64,000 bases of DNA from Pseudomonas sp. GM50 (GCF_000282375.1 NZ_AKJK01000015.1:1-64000); one strand, 5' to 3'; counted from the stretch's first letter, positions 1 to 8,950 are shown. A program made the numbers and translations. Notes: generated by a model from the sequence alone, not told the origin.

Positions 1-2
1 TC

Positions 3-1412
3 GCCAACGTCAACGGCGTGCCGACCCCGCACAATGACGACCACACCGTCGACATCACGTTCGCTGTCGATCCGGGCAAGCGTGCCTACGTGAACCGCAT
101 CAACTACCGGGGCAACACCAAGACCGACGACAAAGTACTGCGCCGTGAGATGCGTCAGATGGAAGGTGGCTGGGCTTCGACCTACCTGATCGACCAGTCC
201 AAGATCCGTCTGGAGCGTCTGGGCTTTTTCAAGGAAGTCAACGTCGAAACCCCAGCGGTAGCGGGTGTGGATGACCAGGTAGACGTTAACTACAGCGTTG
301 AAGAGCAGGCGTCCGGCTCGATCACCGCCAGCGTCGGTTTCTCCCAGAGCTCCGGTCTTATCCTCGGTGGTTCGATCACCCAGAACAACTTTCTCGGCAC
401 CGGCAACTATGCCAGCCTGGGCCTGACTCGCTCGTCTTACCAAAGCAAGTACAACATCGGCTTCACCGACCCCTACTTCACGCCGGACGGCGTGAGCCTG
501 GGCTACAACCTGTTCTACAACGCCACCGACTACAACGAATATTACGATGACGATTATTCGTACTATTCCATCAATAGCTATGGCGCCGGAACAACAGTCG
601 GCTACCCGATCAATGAAACCTCACGGCTGAGCTTCGGCGTGACAGTGCAACATGACAGCATCGAACCAGGCACCTACAGCGCCGATGAGATCTATGACTT
701 CATCGAACGTGAAGGCAAAGAATTCAACAACCTCAAGGCTAACCTCGGTTGGTCGGAGTCAACCCTCAACCGCAGCGTACTGGCCACCCGCGGCCATTCG
801 CAAAACCTGAACCTGATGATGACAGTGCCCGGCAGCGACCTGAATTTCTACAAGCTCGACTACACCGGGCAAGCTTTCTTCCCGGTCACCGACGCCACCT
901 CGCTGCGATTCCATACCAAGCTCGGCTACGGCAACAGCTACGGCTCGACAGACGGCCTGCCGTTCTATGAAAACTACACCGCCGGAGGCGAAGGTTCGGT
1001 GCGCGGCTTCGAAAGCGGCACCCTCGGCCCACGCAACACGCCTGCCACTGGCACCTATGCCAGCGCCGGGCAGGCGTATTATTCCGACCGGGACACCGAT
1101 TCGCTGGGCGGCAACATCCTCATCACCGGCGGCGTTGAATACCTGTTTCCGATGCCCTTCATCAAAGACAACAAATCGGTGCGCACTTCGGTGTTCTGGG
1201 ACGTTGGCAGCGTCTACTCCAACAAATGCCACCTTAGCACCACCCAGGGTTGCGACGGGGTCGACCTCGACCAGATGGCCAGTTCGGTAGGGGTTGGGGT
1301 TACTTGGTATAGCCCGTTGGGGCCATTGAGCGCGAACGTGGCATTCCCGGTGCGCACACCCGAAAATGCTGATACACAGGTGTTTCAGTTTTCCTTGGGA
1401 CAGACGTTTTGA
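3..1412 (+). CDS. BamA/Omp85 family outer-membrane assembly protein, 5' truncated by window edge
   Basis: The reading frame is open from the first bases, so only the C-terminal part is present. The first ~90 residues fit the last POTRA domain (start AYVNRINYRGN). The rest is a 16-strand-type beta barrel with the loop-6 motif VRGFESGTLGPR, a pair of cysteines in an extracellular-loop region (NKCHLSTTQGCDG), and a terminal phenylalanine (FSLGQTF) typical of Bam-inserted barrels. The family folds and inserts outer-membrane proteins. The usual bamA neighbours (skp, lpxD) do not follow. A convergent exbD comes next instead, so this may be a second bamA copy; the upstream side cannot be seen. Family assignment is secure; paralogue status is inference. 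Confidence 0.9.
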   Translation, partial: ANVNGVPTPHNDDHTVDITFAVDPGKRAYVNRINYRGNTKTDDKVLRREMRQMEGGWASTYLIDQSKIRLERLGFFKEVNVETPAVAGVDDQVDVNYSVEEQASGSITASVGFSQSSGLILGGSITQNNFLGTGNYASLGLTRSSYQSKYNIGFTDPYFTPDGVSLGYNLFYNATDYNEYYDDDYSYYSINSYGAGTTVGYPINETSRLSFGVTVQHDSIEPGTYSADEIYDFIEREGKEFNNLKANLGWSESTLNRSVLATRGHSQNLNLMMTVPGSDLNFYKLDYTGQAFFPVTDATSLRFHTKLGYGNSYGSTDGLPFYENYTAGGEGSVRGFESGTLGPRNTPATGTYASAGQAYYSDRDTDSLGGNILITGGVEYLFPMPFIKDNKSVRTSVFWDVGSVYSNKCHLSTTQGCDGVDLDQMASSVGVGVTWYSPLGPLSANVAFPVRTPENADTQVFQFSLGQTF

Positions 1413-1560
1413 GCTGAGCAATGCAGGCATGGATGGATGCATCTCAACCCATGCAGTTGCGGTATGGCCGTCGGGGTTCCATGCGCAAGCGGAGTTCGCT
1501 CGCCAAACGCGGCCTCCTCCATAATTCACCGCCCCACATCCAATGCAATAAACCCGAATC

Positions 1561-1962
1561 CTATTTCGCCGTAATCACCGACAGCCTGGTAATCCCCGCC
1601 CGCTCGATTGAGGCCATCGCCCGCGCTACTTCGCCATAATTCACCCCGTTGTCCGCCTGCAGCTGCACGCGCACATCGGGGTTTTTCGCCTTGGCCGCCT
1701 GCAGGTTGAACTCGAGCAGATCCGCCTGGATCTCGTCTTTGTTGATGAACACCTTGCCCTTGTCATCGATGCTCACCACCAGCGGGTCTTTCTGCTCCAC
1801 CGGCGCCACCGACTCGGTCTTCGGCAGGTTGATCGGGATTGCGTTGGTCAGCAGTGGCGCGGTGACGATGAACACCACCAGCAGCACCAGCATCACGTCC
1901 ACCAGTGGCGTAACGTTGATCTCGCTGAGCACTTCATCGCTGTCTTGTGTGGAGAAGGCCAT
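1561..1962 (-). CDS. exbD: ExbD/TolR family biopolymer transport protein
   Basis: A 133-residue protein with a short cytoplasmic N-terminus, one membrane segment at about residues 17-38 (the NVTPLVDVMLVLLVVFIV region) carrying the conserved aspartate of the proton channel, and a periplasmic domain. Length and layout are standard for ExbD. With ExbB and TonB it uses proton motive force to drive TonB-dependent outer-membrane receptors. The start lies 2 bp after the exbB stop and the next gene upstream is tonB, so this is an energiser operon. Two TonB-dependent receptors lie about 15-20 kb away in the sulfur region and are plausible clients (inference). Confidence 0.93.
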   Translation of the reverse strand: MAFSTQDSDEVLSEINVTPLVDVMLVLLVVFIVTAPLLTNAIPINLPKTESVAPVEQKDPLVVSIDDKGKVFINKDEIQADLLEFNLQAAKAKNPDVRVQLQADNGVNYGEVARAMASIERAGITRLSVITAK

Positions 1963-1963
1963 T

Positions 1964-2686
1964 TCAGGAAGCCTCCTTGACTTGCTGTCCGGCGACGGTC
2001 GCGCCTGACTTGCTCAGCACCGGGTGCAGTAGCACGCGGAACGCGTTTTTTTGCGCCAGGCTGTAGAAGTCGTGGGCGAAGTCGTCCAGATCCGCAGCGG
2101 TCAGCTTCAGGCGACGCAAAAAGTAGTTGTAGACCAGCACCGCGGGTACCGCGACGGCAATGCCGACACCGGTGGCGACGAGTGCGGCACCGATGGGCCC
2201 GGCCACGGTTTCCAGACTCGCCGAGCCCGCTGCACTGATGCCTTTCAACGCCGACATGATCCCCCACACAGTGCCGAAAAGACCGATAAAGGGCGAGGTG
2301 CTGCCGATACTGGCGAGGATCGCCAGGCCGCTTTCCAGCGAGCGACGTTCCCGCACGATCTGCTGGCGCAGCGCGCGTTCGAGACGGTCTTGATGGTTGA
2401 TCGATTGACTGAGATCGGTGTTCTGGTTATCGCTGACTTGAATCGCCGCATAACCGGCCAGCGCGACGCGGGCTGCCGCGCCGGGTTGGTTGTGGGCAAG
2501 TTCGGCTGCCGAGTCGAGGCTGGAGGCCGCCCAAAAGTGTTTATGGAATTTTCGATCCTGCGTCTTGAGCCGGGTGAACTGCACGCCCTTGAGCAAGGCC
2601 AGGCCCCAGGTGGCCACGGAAAAGAGGATCAACAGCCAGATGACGGTATGTTCGATGGATTCGAAGGGGGATGCGATCAGGTTCAT
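1964..2686 (-). CDS. exbB: ExbB/TolQ/MotA family proton channel protein
   Basis: About 240 residues. I chose the second in-frame ATG (protein start MNLIASPFES) because a GGAGAG ribosome site sits about 7 bases before it; the longer reading begins at 2704. There is an N-terminal membrane helix at about 15-35 and two further helices around 125-150 and 165-190 (SIGSTSPFIGLFGTVWGI, then GPIGAALVATGVGIAVAVPA), the classic ExbB/TolQ signature. It forms the inner-membrane proton channel with ExbD. It sits between tonB upstream and exbD downstream on the same strand, with almost no spacing to exbD. Confidence 0.93.
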   Translation of the reverse strand: MNLIASPFESIEHTVIWLLILFSVATWGLALLKGVQFTRLKTQDRKFHKHFWAASSLDSAAELAHNQPGAAARVALAGYAAIQVSDNQNTDLSQSINHQDRLERALRQQIVRERRSLESGLAILASIGSTSPFIGLFGTVWGIMSALKGISAAGSASLETVAGPIGAALVATGVGIAVAVPAVLVYNYFLRRLKLTAADLDDFAHDFYSLAQKNAFRVLLHPVLSKSGATVAGQQVKEAS

Positions 2687-2771
2687 GCTCAGGCTCTCCA
2701 ACAAGGCTATGGATCGGTTGTAGCGATGCGCCTTTTGTCAGGTGGCCCGCGGTTCTATCGATGGGGTTGAG

Positions 2772-3599
2772 TTACTTGATTTTGAAGTCGATGGGCACGC
2801 TGACCCAGCCGTCCTGGGCAATATCGCCCTGCTTGGCCGGCACGAAACTCCAGCGCTTGACCGCAGCCAGTGCGGCGTCATCGAGTTGATCTCGGCCACT
2901 GCTTTTCTGGATCTGGATTTCACCGGGTTTGCCGCTGGCCAGGACATGCACCCGCAGCAGCACGGTGCCTTCCCAGCCGCGACGCATCGCCAGCGAGGGA
3001 TATTCCGGCGCCGGGTTCTTCAGGTAACCGGCGCTGGCCGACGCCGGGGTCACCGGTTTCGGTGCCGGTGGTGCTGGTGCTGGTGGTGCTGGAGGTGCAG
3101 GCGTGGCGACCGGTTGTGGCGGCGCGGGCGGCGCCGGTGCTTGCTCTACCGGCTTGGCCACGGGTTTAGGCAGCGGTTTAACCACGGGTTTTGGTTTGGG
3201 AATGGGCTTGGGTGGCGGCGGTTTCACAGCCAGCTCATCTTCAACCGGCGACGGTGGTTCGACCTTGGGCTGGGGAATTGGCTCGGGCGGTGGCGGCACC
3301 ACCACCGGTGGTGCCGGCTGCGAGAACTCGATAGTCATCGGCGGAATTTCCGGTGGCACCACTGGCAATGTCGGCGGCGGTGTCTGGTTGACCCAGACAA
3401 TCACCGCGCCATGCAGCACCAGCGCGAACACGCCCAGCAAGACCCCTTCACGACGACTCAACACACGCTTGGGCGTGCTGTGCAGCCGCGACAGTGCCAG
3501 GGGTTCGCGGAAAACCCGGCCAAGGTCGAGCAGCTCGCCACCGGCTGCCGGGTGCCGAAACACCTCTAGGGCACTTGCGGCGCTCTGGACATTGCCCAT
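2772..3599 (-). CDS. tonB: TonB energy-transducing protein
   Basis: A 275-residue protein with a cytoplasmic N-terminal tail of about 50 residues, one membrane anchor (GVLLGVFALVLHGAVIVW), a long periplasmic stretch rich in Pro-Lys, Pro-Glu and Pro-Ala repeats (residues about 75-185), and a C-terminal TonB domain beginning at NPAPEYPSLAMRRGWEGTV and ending in PIDFKIK. The N-terminal tail is longer than in E. coli TonB, as in several Pseudomonas TonBs. It is the first gene of a tonB-exbB-exbD operon. It probably serves the nearby TonB-dependent receptors; that link is inference from location. Confidence 0.93.
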   Translation of the reverse strand: MGNVQSAASALEVFRHPAAGGELLDLGRVFREPLALSRLHSTPKRVLSRREGVLLGVFALVLHGAVIVWVNQTPPPTLPVVPPEIPPMTIEFSQPAPPVVVPPPPEPIPQPKVEPPSPVEDELAVKPPPPKPIPKPKPVVKPLPKPVAKPVEQAPAPPAPPQPVATPAPPAPPAPAPPAPKPVTPASASAGYLKNPAPEYPSLAMRRGWEGTVLLRVHVLASGKPGEIQIQKSSGRDQLDDAALAAVKRWSFVPAKQGDIAQDGWVSVPIDFKIK

Positions 3600-3647
3600 T
3601 CATTGACTCCTGTAAACATTCAAATTGAACACGCGCCTGGCCCCGGA

Positions 3648-4673
3648 CTAACGTGCCGGCTCCGATTGCGTCAATGTCAAAGGCACCAGGGAAAACACTT
3701 GATCATCCGTCAGCTTTTGCACATCGACACGATGGGGAAAAATGTTCTTTTCCACGAACAAGTCATCGACTTGCTGTAGCGCCTGAACATCCCGTGGCTC
3801 GAGCGGCAACAACGCTTCGTCACCCCAGCTGCGTAATCGCTGCGAGACTTCCAGGGGAATATCGTTGACCTTGGCGAACACCCGCGCATATTCGTCGGGG
3901 TGTTGCCGGGCCCATTCGAAAGCCTTGGCGAAACGCTGCAACACGTCGCTAAGTGCTTTGCGCTTGAGTGGGTCGGTGAGCACTTCATCGGAAGCCGTGA
4001 TGAAGGTCAGCCCGGTGTTGATCCCCTCGCCGCTGATCAGCACCCGTGCGCCCTGCTGCTCGGCAAATGCCTGATAGATACCGAAGGTGGCCCAGGCTTC
4101 GATCTTGCCGGCGTTGAATGCGGACAAGGCATCGGTCGGCAGGACGAACCCGACCTTGACGTCCTTCTCATCGACACCGGCATTGGCCAGCGCGCGAATC
4201 AACAGGTATTGGGAAATGCTGCCGCGGGCCGAAGACACCACGACATTGCGGCCTTTCAAGTCGGCAACGGTGCGGATATCCGAATTAGCCGGAACCAGAA
4301 TCGCAATGCCCCTTGATTGACTGCGCCGTACCGCGACGATGCGCAGTGGCGTGCCCCCGGTCGCGGCGGCAAGCACCGGCGTATCACCGGCCGGCCCCAG
4401 ATCGACGGCACCGGCACGCAAGGCTTCGAACAAGGGAGCGGCCCCCTGGAAGTTCGCCCATTCAACTTTGTAGTCGATGCCCTCCAACGCATTCGCCGCC
4501 TCCACCACGGTGCGCAAGCCCTTGGCTTGATCGCCCAGAATCAGCTTCACGCCGGACAAGTCTGACTTGGCAGCGGATGAAGATTGAGGCGCAACCGTGT
4601 CACCGCAACCGCCGAGCAACAACGCGACGCTGGACAACAACACCAACGCGGATTTCCGAACGAGGATCGGCAT
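3648..4673 (-). CDS. Aliphatic sulfonate-type ABC transporter substrate-binding lipoprotein
   Basis: About 341 residues from the ATG at 4673. The longer frame to 4784 overlaps the ATPase gene and hides the signal peptide. From 4673 the protein starts with a lipoprotein signal (LLLGGC, lipobox Cys about residue 23), then an SsuA/TauA-type periplasmic fold: VKLILGDQAKG, RAGAVDLGPAGDTPVLAA and VVSSARGSISQYLLIRAL are family-typical. It should deliver sulfonates or related organosulfur compounds to the permease and ATPase encoded immediately upstream (gap about 37 bp). Lipid anchoring is less usual for SsuA proteins. The exact ligand cannot be read from sequence. Confidence 0.88.
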   Translation of the reverse strand: MPILVRKSALVLLSSVALLLGGCGDTVAPQSSSAAKSDLSGVKLILGDQAKGLRTVVEAANALEGIDYKVEWANFQGAAPLFEALRAGAVDLGPAGDTPVLAAATGGTPLRIVAVRRSQSRGIAILVPANSDIRTVADLKGRNVVVSSARGSISQYLLIRALANAGVDEKDVKVGFVLPTDALSAFNAGKIEAWATFGIYQAFAEQQGARVLISGEGINTGLTFITASDEVLTDPLKRKALSDVLQRFAKAFEWARQHPDEYARVFAKVNDIPLEVSQRLRSWGDEALLPLEPRDVQALQQVDDLFVEKNIFPHRVDVQKLTDDQVFSLVPLTLTQSEPAR

Positions 4674-4710
4674 AACAGAACATTCCCGTATCAATGAATT
4701 GGAAGCTGCG

Positions 4711-5499
4711 TCAGCCATGGGCAAAACGCCGGACAGTGCTGTTCGTGAGCTGACGTTCAGCCACGGCAACGGTTTCCACTTCAACCCCCAACAAACTCAG
4801 CAAGCGCGCGCGGATTTCCTGAAACCCCTCCTGACCGGTGTCTCGAGCTCGCGGCAGATCGATCGACAATTGTTCGGCGATCTTGCCGTTGGCCAGCACG
4901 ATCACCCGGTCGGCCAGCAGGATGGCTTCGTCCACGTCATGGGTGACCAGCAGCACCGCCGGGTTGTGTTTGCGCCACAACTCGATGATCAGCCGATGCA
5001 TGCGAATCCGCGTCAGTGCGTCGAGCGCGGCGAAGGGTTCGTCGAGCAGCAACAGCTTGGGTTCGCGCACCAACCCACGGGCCAGTGCCACGCGTTGCGC
5101 TTCGCCACCGGAGAGCGTGGCCGGGTAAGCTTCAAGCCTATGGGCCAGGCCCACTTCCGTCAGCGCCTGCAGCGCACGAGCCTTGGCGTCCGGGGTGTGC
5201 AGACCGAGAATCACATTCTTCCAGGCGCGCTTCCACGGCATCAATCGGGGCTCCTGAAATACCGCGGCCCGTGCCTTGGGCACCAGCAGCTGACCGCTGT
5301 CGATACTGTCCAGGCCGGCCAGGCTGCGCAGCAAGGTGGTCTTGCCCGAACCACTGGCCCCGAGCAGCGCGACGAATTCGCCCGGTGCGATGTCCAGGTC
5401 CAGGCCATCGATGACCCGCTGCTGGCCGAATTGGCGCACCACATTGCGCAGTTGTACCGGTGCTTCTGACTGCAGGTTTTTTGCGGCGATAGTCGACAT
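4711..5499 (-). CDS. ssuB: SsuB-type ABC transporter ATP-binding protein
   Basis: A 262-residue ATPase. Walker A is GASGSGKTT (about residues 48-56), the signature motif is LSGGEAQR, Walker B is LLLLDEPFAALD, and the switch histidine is in THDVDEA. The alternative names TauB and SsuB differ only in substrate. It energises the sulfonate importer with the permease gene, whose stop is 1 bp upstream of this start, and the lipoprotein downstream. GAGGAA precedes the ATG at good spacing. It is the only complete importer ATPase in a region holding four substrate-binding proteins. Confidence 0.92.
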   Translation of the reverse strand: MSTIAAKNLQSEAPVQLRNVVRQFGQQRVIDGLDLDIAPGEFVALLGASGSGKTTLLRSLAGLDSIDSGQLLVPKARAAVFQEPRLMPWKRAWKNVILGLHTPDAKARALQALTEVGLAHRLEAYPATLSGGEAQRVALARGLVREPKLLLLDEPFAALDALTRIRMHRLIIELWRKHNPAVLLVTHDVDEAILLADRVIVLANGKIAEQLSIDLPRARDTGQEGFQEIRARLLSLLGVEVETVAVAERQLTNSTVRRFAHG

Positions 5500-5500
5500 G

Positions 5501-6373
5501 TCAGTTCCTCACAAAAGATGGGCGCCAGGCCAGGGCAAAACGCTCCAGCGTGCGGATCAGTCCGTCGATCAATAAGCCGAGGACGCTGTAAATGAGCAGG
5601 CAGATAACGATCACGTCGGTGCGCATGAAGTCCCGCGCATCACTGGCCAGAAAACCGATGCCGGCGGTGGTGTTGATCTGTTCGACGAACACCAGGGCCA
5701 GCCAGGAAATCCCCAGCGAGTAACGCAGGCCGACAAAGAATGAGGGCAATGACCCTGGCAGGATCACATGCCAGATCAACTCGCGACGATTCAGGCCCAG
5801 GGTGTTGGCGGCCTCGATCAATTTGGGGTCGATGTTGCGAATCCCGGCGAACAGGTTCAGGTACACCGGGAAGGTCGTACCGGTGACGATCAGCGCGATC
5901 TTGGTGAACTCGCCGATGCCGAACCAGAGGATGAACAACGGCACCAGCGCCAGGGAAGGAATGGTGCGCAGCATCTGCATCGGCGAATCGAGGATTACCT
6001 CACCGCGCTTGGACAAACCAGTGATCAGTGCCGCGACGACGCCGACGCTGACGCCGATACTCAGGCCCAGCAGCGCACGCTGCAGCGACACCAGCAAATG
6101 CTTGCCCAGCTCCCCGGAGACGATCATCGCCCAGAGCGTGCCGCCGATTTGCGAGGGCGCGGCGATGATCCGTTGTGGGATCAGGCCGAGCTGCGACGCC
6201 AGTTCCCACAAGAGCAGCAACGCAATCGGACTGAGCAAGCGCAGAAAGACTTCGGGGGTTCGCCAGTTGTGTAGCCAGCTGGGGATCAGCTTCGACGCAC
6301 CCTGGTTTTCAACAGCCTTGCTGACGGAAAACGAGCTACTAGTGCTCTGCGTATCGAAGGTCTTTTCGGTCAT
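5501..6373 (-). CDS. ssuC: SsuC-type ABC transporter permease
   Basis: 290 residues. A hydrophilic N-terminus of about 45 residues is followed by about six membrane helices and the binding-protein-dependent transport signature EAANTLGLNRRELIWHVILPG (the EAA loop that contacts the ATPase). It is the first gene of the minus-strand operon permease-ATPase-binding protein. A GGAAGG ribosome site lies before the ATG. Its promoter lies in the 362-bp AT-rich region shared with the divergent monooxygenase gene, where the TAACCTAAT motif (6455-6463) sits about 80 bp before the start codon. Confidence 0.92.
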   Translation of the reverse strand: MTEKTFDTQSTSSSFSVSKAVENQGASKLIPSWLHNWRTPEVFLRLLSPIALLLLWELASQLGLIPQRIIAAPSQIGGTLWAMIVSGELGKHLLVSLQRALLGLSIGVSVGVVAALITGLSKRGEVILDSPMQMLRTIPSLALVPLFILWFGIGEFTKIALIVTGTTFPVYLNLFAGIRNIDPKLIEAANTLGLNRRELIWHVILPGSLPSFFVGLRYSLGISWLALVFVEQINTTAGIGFLASDARDFMRTDVIVICLLIYSVLGLLIDGLIRTLERFALAWRPSFVRN

Positions 6374-6454
6374 CAGGCTTCCTTCCTCATCAAGAATATG
6401 GCTTCGGATTCATGCTATTCGCATAAAAAACGCCAGTGAAATTCTTTTTGGGAA

Positions 6455-6463
6455 TAACCTAAT
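6455..6463 (+). promoter_or_regulatory. TAACCTAAT motif upstream of the sulfonate permease
   Basis: This 9-mer, followed by ATGATTAAAAA, lies about 80 bp before the permease start. Near-identical motifs occur at 8911, 9999 and 25415, each about 50-90 bp before a sulfur-region gene. It may be an activator site or promoter element (inference). Confidence 0.35.
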
Positions 6464-6610
6464 ATGATTAAAAATCAGATATAAAATAATCCAGATAAAT
6501 TATTTGCATAATTAAACCCTGCAACGCACGTCCTGTGGCGGATGCATTCCTGACGCCGATTAAAATGCGCATTGCTGATATCTGCAATTTTGTATGATTC
6601 ATTTAATTAA

Positions 6611-6700
6611 TAATTAACTTAGAACAAAACGGCATTTCACAGCCCTGCCCCGCGGCGCCTACTTTCGACGTCACAGACCGACCCCCTGCCCGGTGGAGGC
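6611..6700 (+). promoter_or_regulatory. Conserved promoter/leader, copy 1
   Basis: TAATTAACTTA at 6611 plus the following 22 bases matches 18331-18363 at 27 of 33 positions by eye. About 67 bases later comes CCGACCCC, then GGTGGAGG (6678-6699). The C-rich half could pair with the G-rich half. The purine-rich element is not the ribosome site of the next gene, which has its own AAGGAA about 35 bases later. Together with the copies at 12321 and 18331 it suggests a shared regulatory leader RNA or promoter architecture. Confidence 0.45.
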
Positions 6701-6735
6701 TTGAATCACGCCTATCCAAAGACAAGGAACCCAGC

Positions 6736-7824
6736 ATGAGCATCGAATTTATCGGTTACATCGGTGGCCACCAATCCTCGGAAACCCAGCCGCGCAGCGG
6801 CCCGGTGTTGCAGCCCGAATATGTGGAGACCGTCGCCCGCGCCCATGAGGAAGCCGGTTTCGACCGCGCCCTGGTGGCGTTCCACTCCAACAGTCCGGAC
6901 AGCACGCTGATTGCCTCCCATGCCGCCAGTGTGACGAAAAAACTGAAGTTCCTGATTGCCCATCGACCGGGATTCGCCGCCCCTACCCTGGCCGCACGAC
7001 AGTTCACCACCCTCGACGTGTTCAATGGTGGGCGCACTGCCGTGCACATCATCACCGGCGGCGATGATCGCGAATTGCGCGCCGATGGAAGCTACATCGG
7101 CAAAGACGAGCGCTACGCCCGCACCGATGAATACCTCGACGTGCTACGTCAGGAATGGACCCGCGAAAAACCCTTCGACTATCAGGGCAAGTATTACCAG
7201 GTCGAGGGTGCGCACTCGCAAGTGAAGTCGCCACAACAACCACACATTCCGCTGTATTTTGGTGGCTCATCGGCGGCGGCCATCGCGGTGGCGGGCAAGC
7301 ACGCGGACGTTTACGCGCTGTGGGGCGAAACCTACGAACAGGTGCGCGAAGTGGTGAATCAGGTGCGCGCCGAGGCGGCCAAACATGGGCGCAGCATTCG
7401 TTTCAGCCTGTCGTTGCGACCGATTCTGGCCGACACCGAAGCGCAAGCCTGGGAACGTGCCGAGCGCATCCTGCAACAAGCCACAGCATTGGCCGAACAG
7501 AACGGTTTTGTTCGTCGCGAACCACCGAACGAAGGCTCCCGACGCTTGCTGGCGGCCGCAGCCCAAGGCTCGCGTCTGGATAAGCGCCTGTGGACCGGAA
7601 TCGCCGGCCTGCTCGGCGCACAAGGCAATTCGACCTCGCTGGTCGGCACCCCGGAACAAGTCGCCGAAGCCCTGCTCGACTACTACGACCTGGGCATCAC
7701 CACGTTCCTGATCCGCGGCTTTGACCCACTCAACGATGCCATCGATTATGGCAAGCGCCTGATCCCGCTGACCCGCCAATTGGTGGCCGAGCGTGAACGG
7801 CAAGCGGCGGAAAAAGTCGCGTAA
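6736..7824 (+). CDS. LLM-class FMN-dependent alkanesulfonate monooxygenase-like protein
   Basis: 362 residues, the usual SsuD length. The bacterial luciferase-like TIM barrel shows FLIAHRPGFAAPTLAARQ, the flavin-site region FNGGRTAVHIITGGDDREL, and the C-terminal [21 protein letters not shown] motif of this family. Such enzymes use reduced FMN and O2 to split C-S bonds, releasing sulfite from sulfonates. It is divergent from the sulfonate importer, which supports that role. No flavin reductase gene (ssuE/msuE) is adjacent; the nearest reductase is at 29730. The substrate could be a sulfonate or sulfone. Confidence 0.88.
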   Translation: MSIEFIGYIGGHQSSETQPRSGPVLQPEYVETVARAHEEAGFDRALVAFHSNSPDSTLIASHAASVTKKLKFLIAHRPGFAAPTLAARQFTTLDVFNGGRTAVHIITGGDDRELRADGSYIGKDERYARTDEYLDVLRQEWTREKPFDYQGKYYQVEGAHSQVKSPQQPHIPLYFGGSSAAAIAVAGKHADVYALWGETYEQVREVVNQVRAEAAKHGRSIRFSLSLRPILADTEAQAWERAERILQQATALAEQNGFVRREPPNEGSRRLLAAAAQGSRLDKRLWTGIAGLLGAQGNSTSLVGTPEQVAEALLDYYDLGITTFLIRGFDPLNDAIDYGKRLIPLTRQLVAERERQAAEKVA

Positions 7825-7875
7825 AGCACTGAGCATGTAGGGTGTTCGCAAGGATTGTGTTCACCACCAATCCCT

Positions 7876-7965
7876 GTAGGAGCAAAGCTTGCTCGCGAAG
7901 ACGGCGGCACATTCAACAGAGATGTTGACTGACAGACCGTTTTCGCGAGCAAGCTTCGCTCCTAC
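7876..7965. repeat. REP pair (Pseudomonas GAGC/GCTCGCGAA type)
   Basis: Two ~24-base palindromic units in opposite orientation (7876-7899 and 7942-7965), of the form GTAGGAGC...GCTCGCGAA and its complement, separated by about 42 bases. This is the usual REP doublet of fluorescent pseudomonads, located between convergent genes. Confidence 0.85.
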
Positions 7966-8035
7966 ATTTTGATCGGCAGTGATCGCAAGTTTGGTGTCTG
8001 ACACATCACCTCTGTGTTCACCTGGGATATCTGGC

Positions 8036-8830
8036 TCAGTTCTTGTAATCGGTATCACTGCGCTCCAACTGCCGAATCAGCGCATCCCAGTGCCGCGCAA
8101 CACCCGGCCCGTCACCACTTTTGAACACCTCGGCCTGCTTCTCGACCTTGGCCACCACCTCGGCCGGCGGGAAGACCAGCTCGGCATTGCCACCGGCCTG
8201 CGCCGCGATCTGAATGTTGCAGGCACGCTCCAGGCCGTGCAGTTGCTGGAAGGCGTGTTCAACGCTGACACCAGCGGTCAGCAGCCCGTGGTTGCGCAGG
8301 ATCAGCACACTTTTGTCCCCCAGGTCCGCTACCAGTCGTTCACGCTCGTCCAGGTCCAGGGCGATGCCTTCGTAACCGTGATAGGCCACCCGCCCGGAAA
8401 AACCGATGGAATGCTGCGATATCGGCAACAGCCCATCGCGCTGCGCCGATACCGCGATGCCGTCGCGGGTGTGGGTATGCAGGACCGCTTGCAGGTCGGG
8501 ACGCGCGCCGTGAATGGCGCTGTGGATCACATACCCGGCGTAGTTGATGCCCAGGCCGGTCGGGTCATCGACGATGGTGCCGTCGATGTCGACCTTGACC
8601 AGGTTGGACGCAGTAATTTCATCGAACAACAACCCGAAGGCATTGATCAGGAAATGTTCCTCAGGTCCCGGCACTCGCGCGGAAAAGTGCGTGTAGATGT
8701 GGTCAGTCCACTTGAACAACGCCGCCAACCGATAGGCTGCGGCCAGTTTGACCCGCACTTCCCATTCTTCGGGAGTGACGCGCTGGCGAACATTTTTCGA
8801 GACGCTGGATAACGGGCTGACGCTGCTCAT
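8036..8830 (-). CDS. Class II aldolase/adducin family protein
   Basis: 264 residues. THFSARVPG near the N-terminus, AVLHTHTRDGIAVSA with the zinc-binding histidine pair, and LRNHGLLTAG with the third histidine are the family hallmarks. Members include L-fuculose-phosphate aldolase and many uncharacterised decarboxylases or aldolases of small hydroxy acids. AGGAAG lies before the ATG. It is a single gene on the minus strand, with a TAAGCTAAT motif (8911-8919) about 80 bp upstream. In this setting it may handle a carbon skeleton released after desulfuration; that is speculation. Confidence 0.88.
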   Translation of the reverse strand: MSSVSPLSSVSKNVRQRVTPEEWEVRVKLAAAYRLAALFKWTDHIYTHFSARVPGPEEHFLINAFGLLFDEITASNLVKVDIDGTIVDDPTGLGINYAGYVIHSAIHGARPDLQAVLHTHTRDGIAVSAQRDGLLPISQHSIGFSGRVAYHGYEGIALDLDERERLVADLGDKSVLILRNHGLLTAGVSVEHAFQQLHGLERACNIQIAAQAGGNAELVFPPAEVVAKVEKQAEVFKSGDGPGVARHWDALIRQLERSDTDYKN

Positions 8831-8910
8831 GGCTAAACTTCCTGGATGGCCTTAAGGATTTCCAGCCAGCCTAGGGGATGCCAAAAAATAATAAAAAGCA
8901 CATTTTAATC

Positions 8911-8919
8911 TAAGCTAAT
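8911..8919 (+). promoter_or_regulatory. TAAGCTAAT motif upstream of the class II aldolase
   Basis: A 9-mer in an AT-rich tract about 80 bp before the aldolase start codon, matching the motifs at 6455, 9999 and 25415 except for a G/C change in the middle. A regulator site is suspected. Confidence 0.35.
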
Positions 8920-8950
8920 TATCATTTTTTTTTATGTCTTCAGTTGCTGG

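Larger units (their letters stand above)
6374..6735. promoter_or_regulatory. Divergent AT-rich promoter region between the sulfonate importer and an LLM monooxygenase
   Basis: No gene fits here. The block from about 6420 to 6620 is strongly AT-rich against GC-rich flanks, as expected for divergent promoters and regulator sites. It contains the TAACCTAAT motif and, towards the monooxygenase, a copy of a leader that recurs twice more in the window. Sulfur-starvation control by a CysB-type regulator is the obvious expectation but cannot be shown from sequence. Confidence 0.6.

Noticed and set aside
6374-6735. Sigma-54 promoter upstream of the LLM monooxygenase
   Set aside because: TGGC occurs near 6536 but the spacing to a GC element does not fit the -24/-12 consensus.
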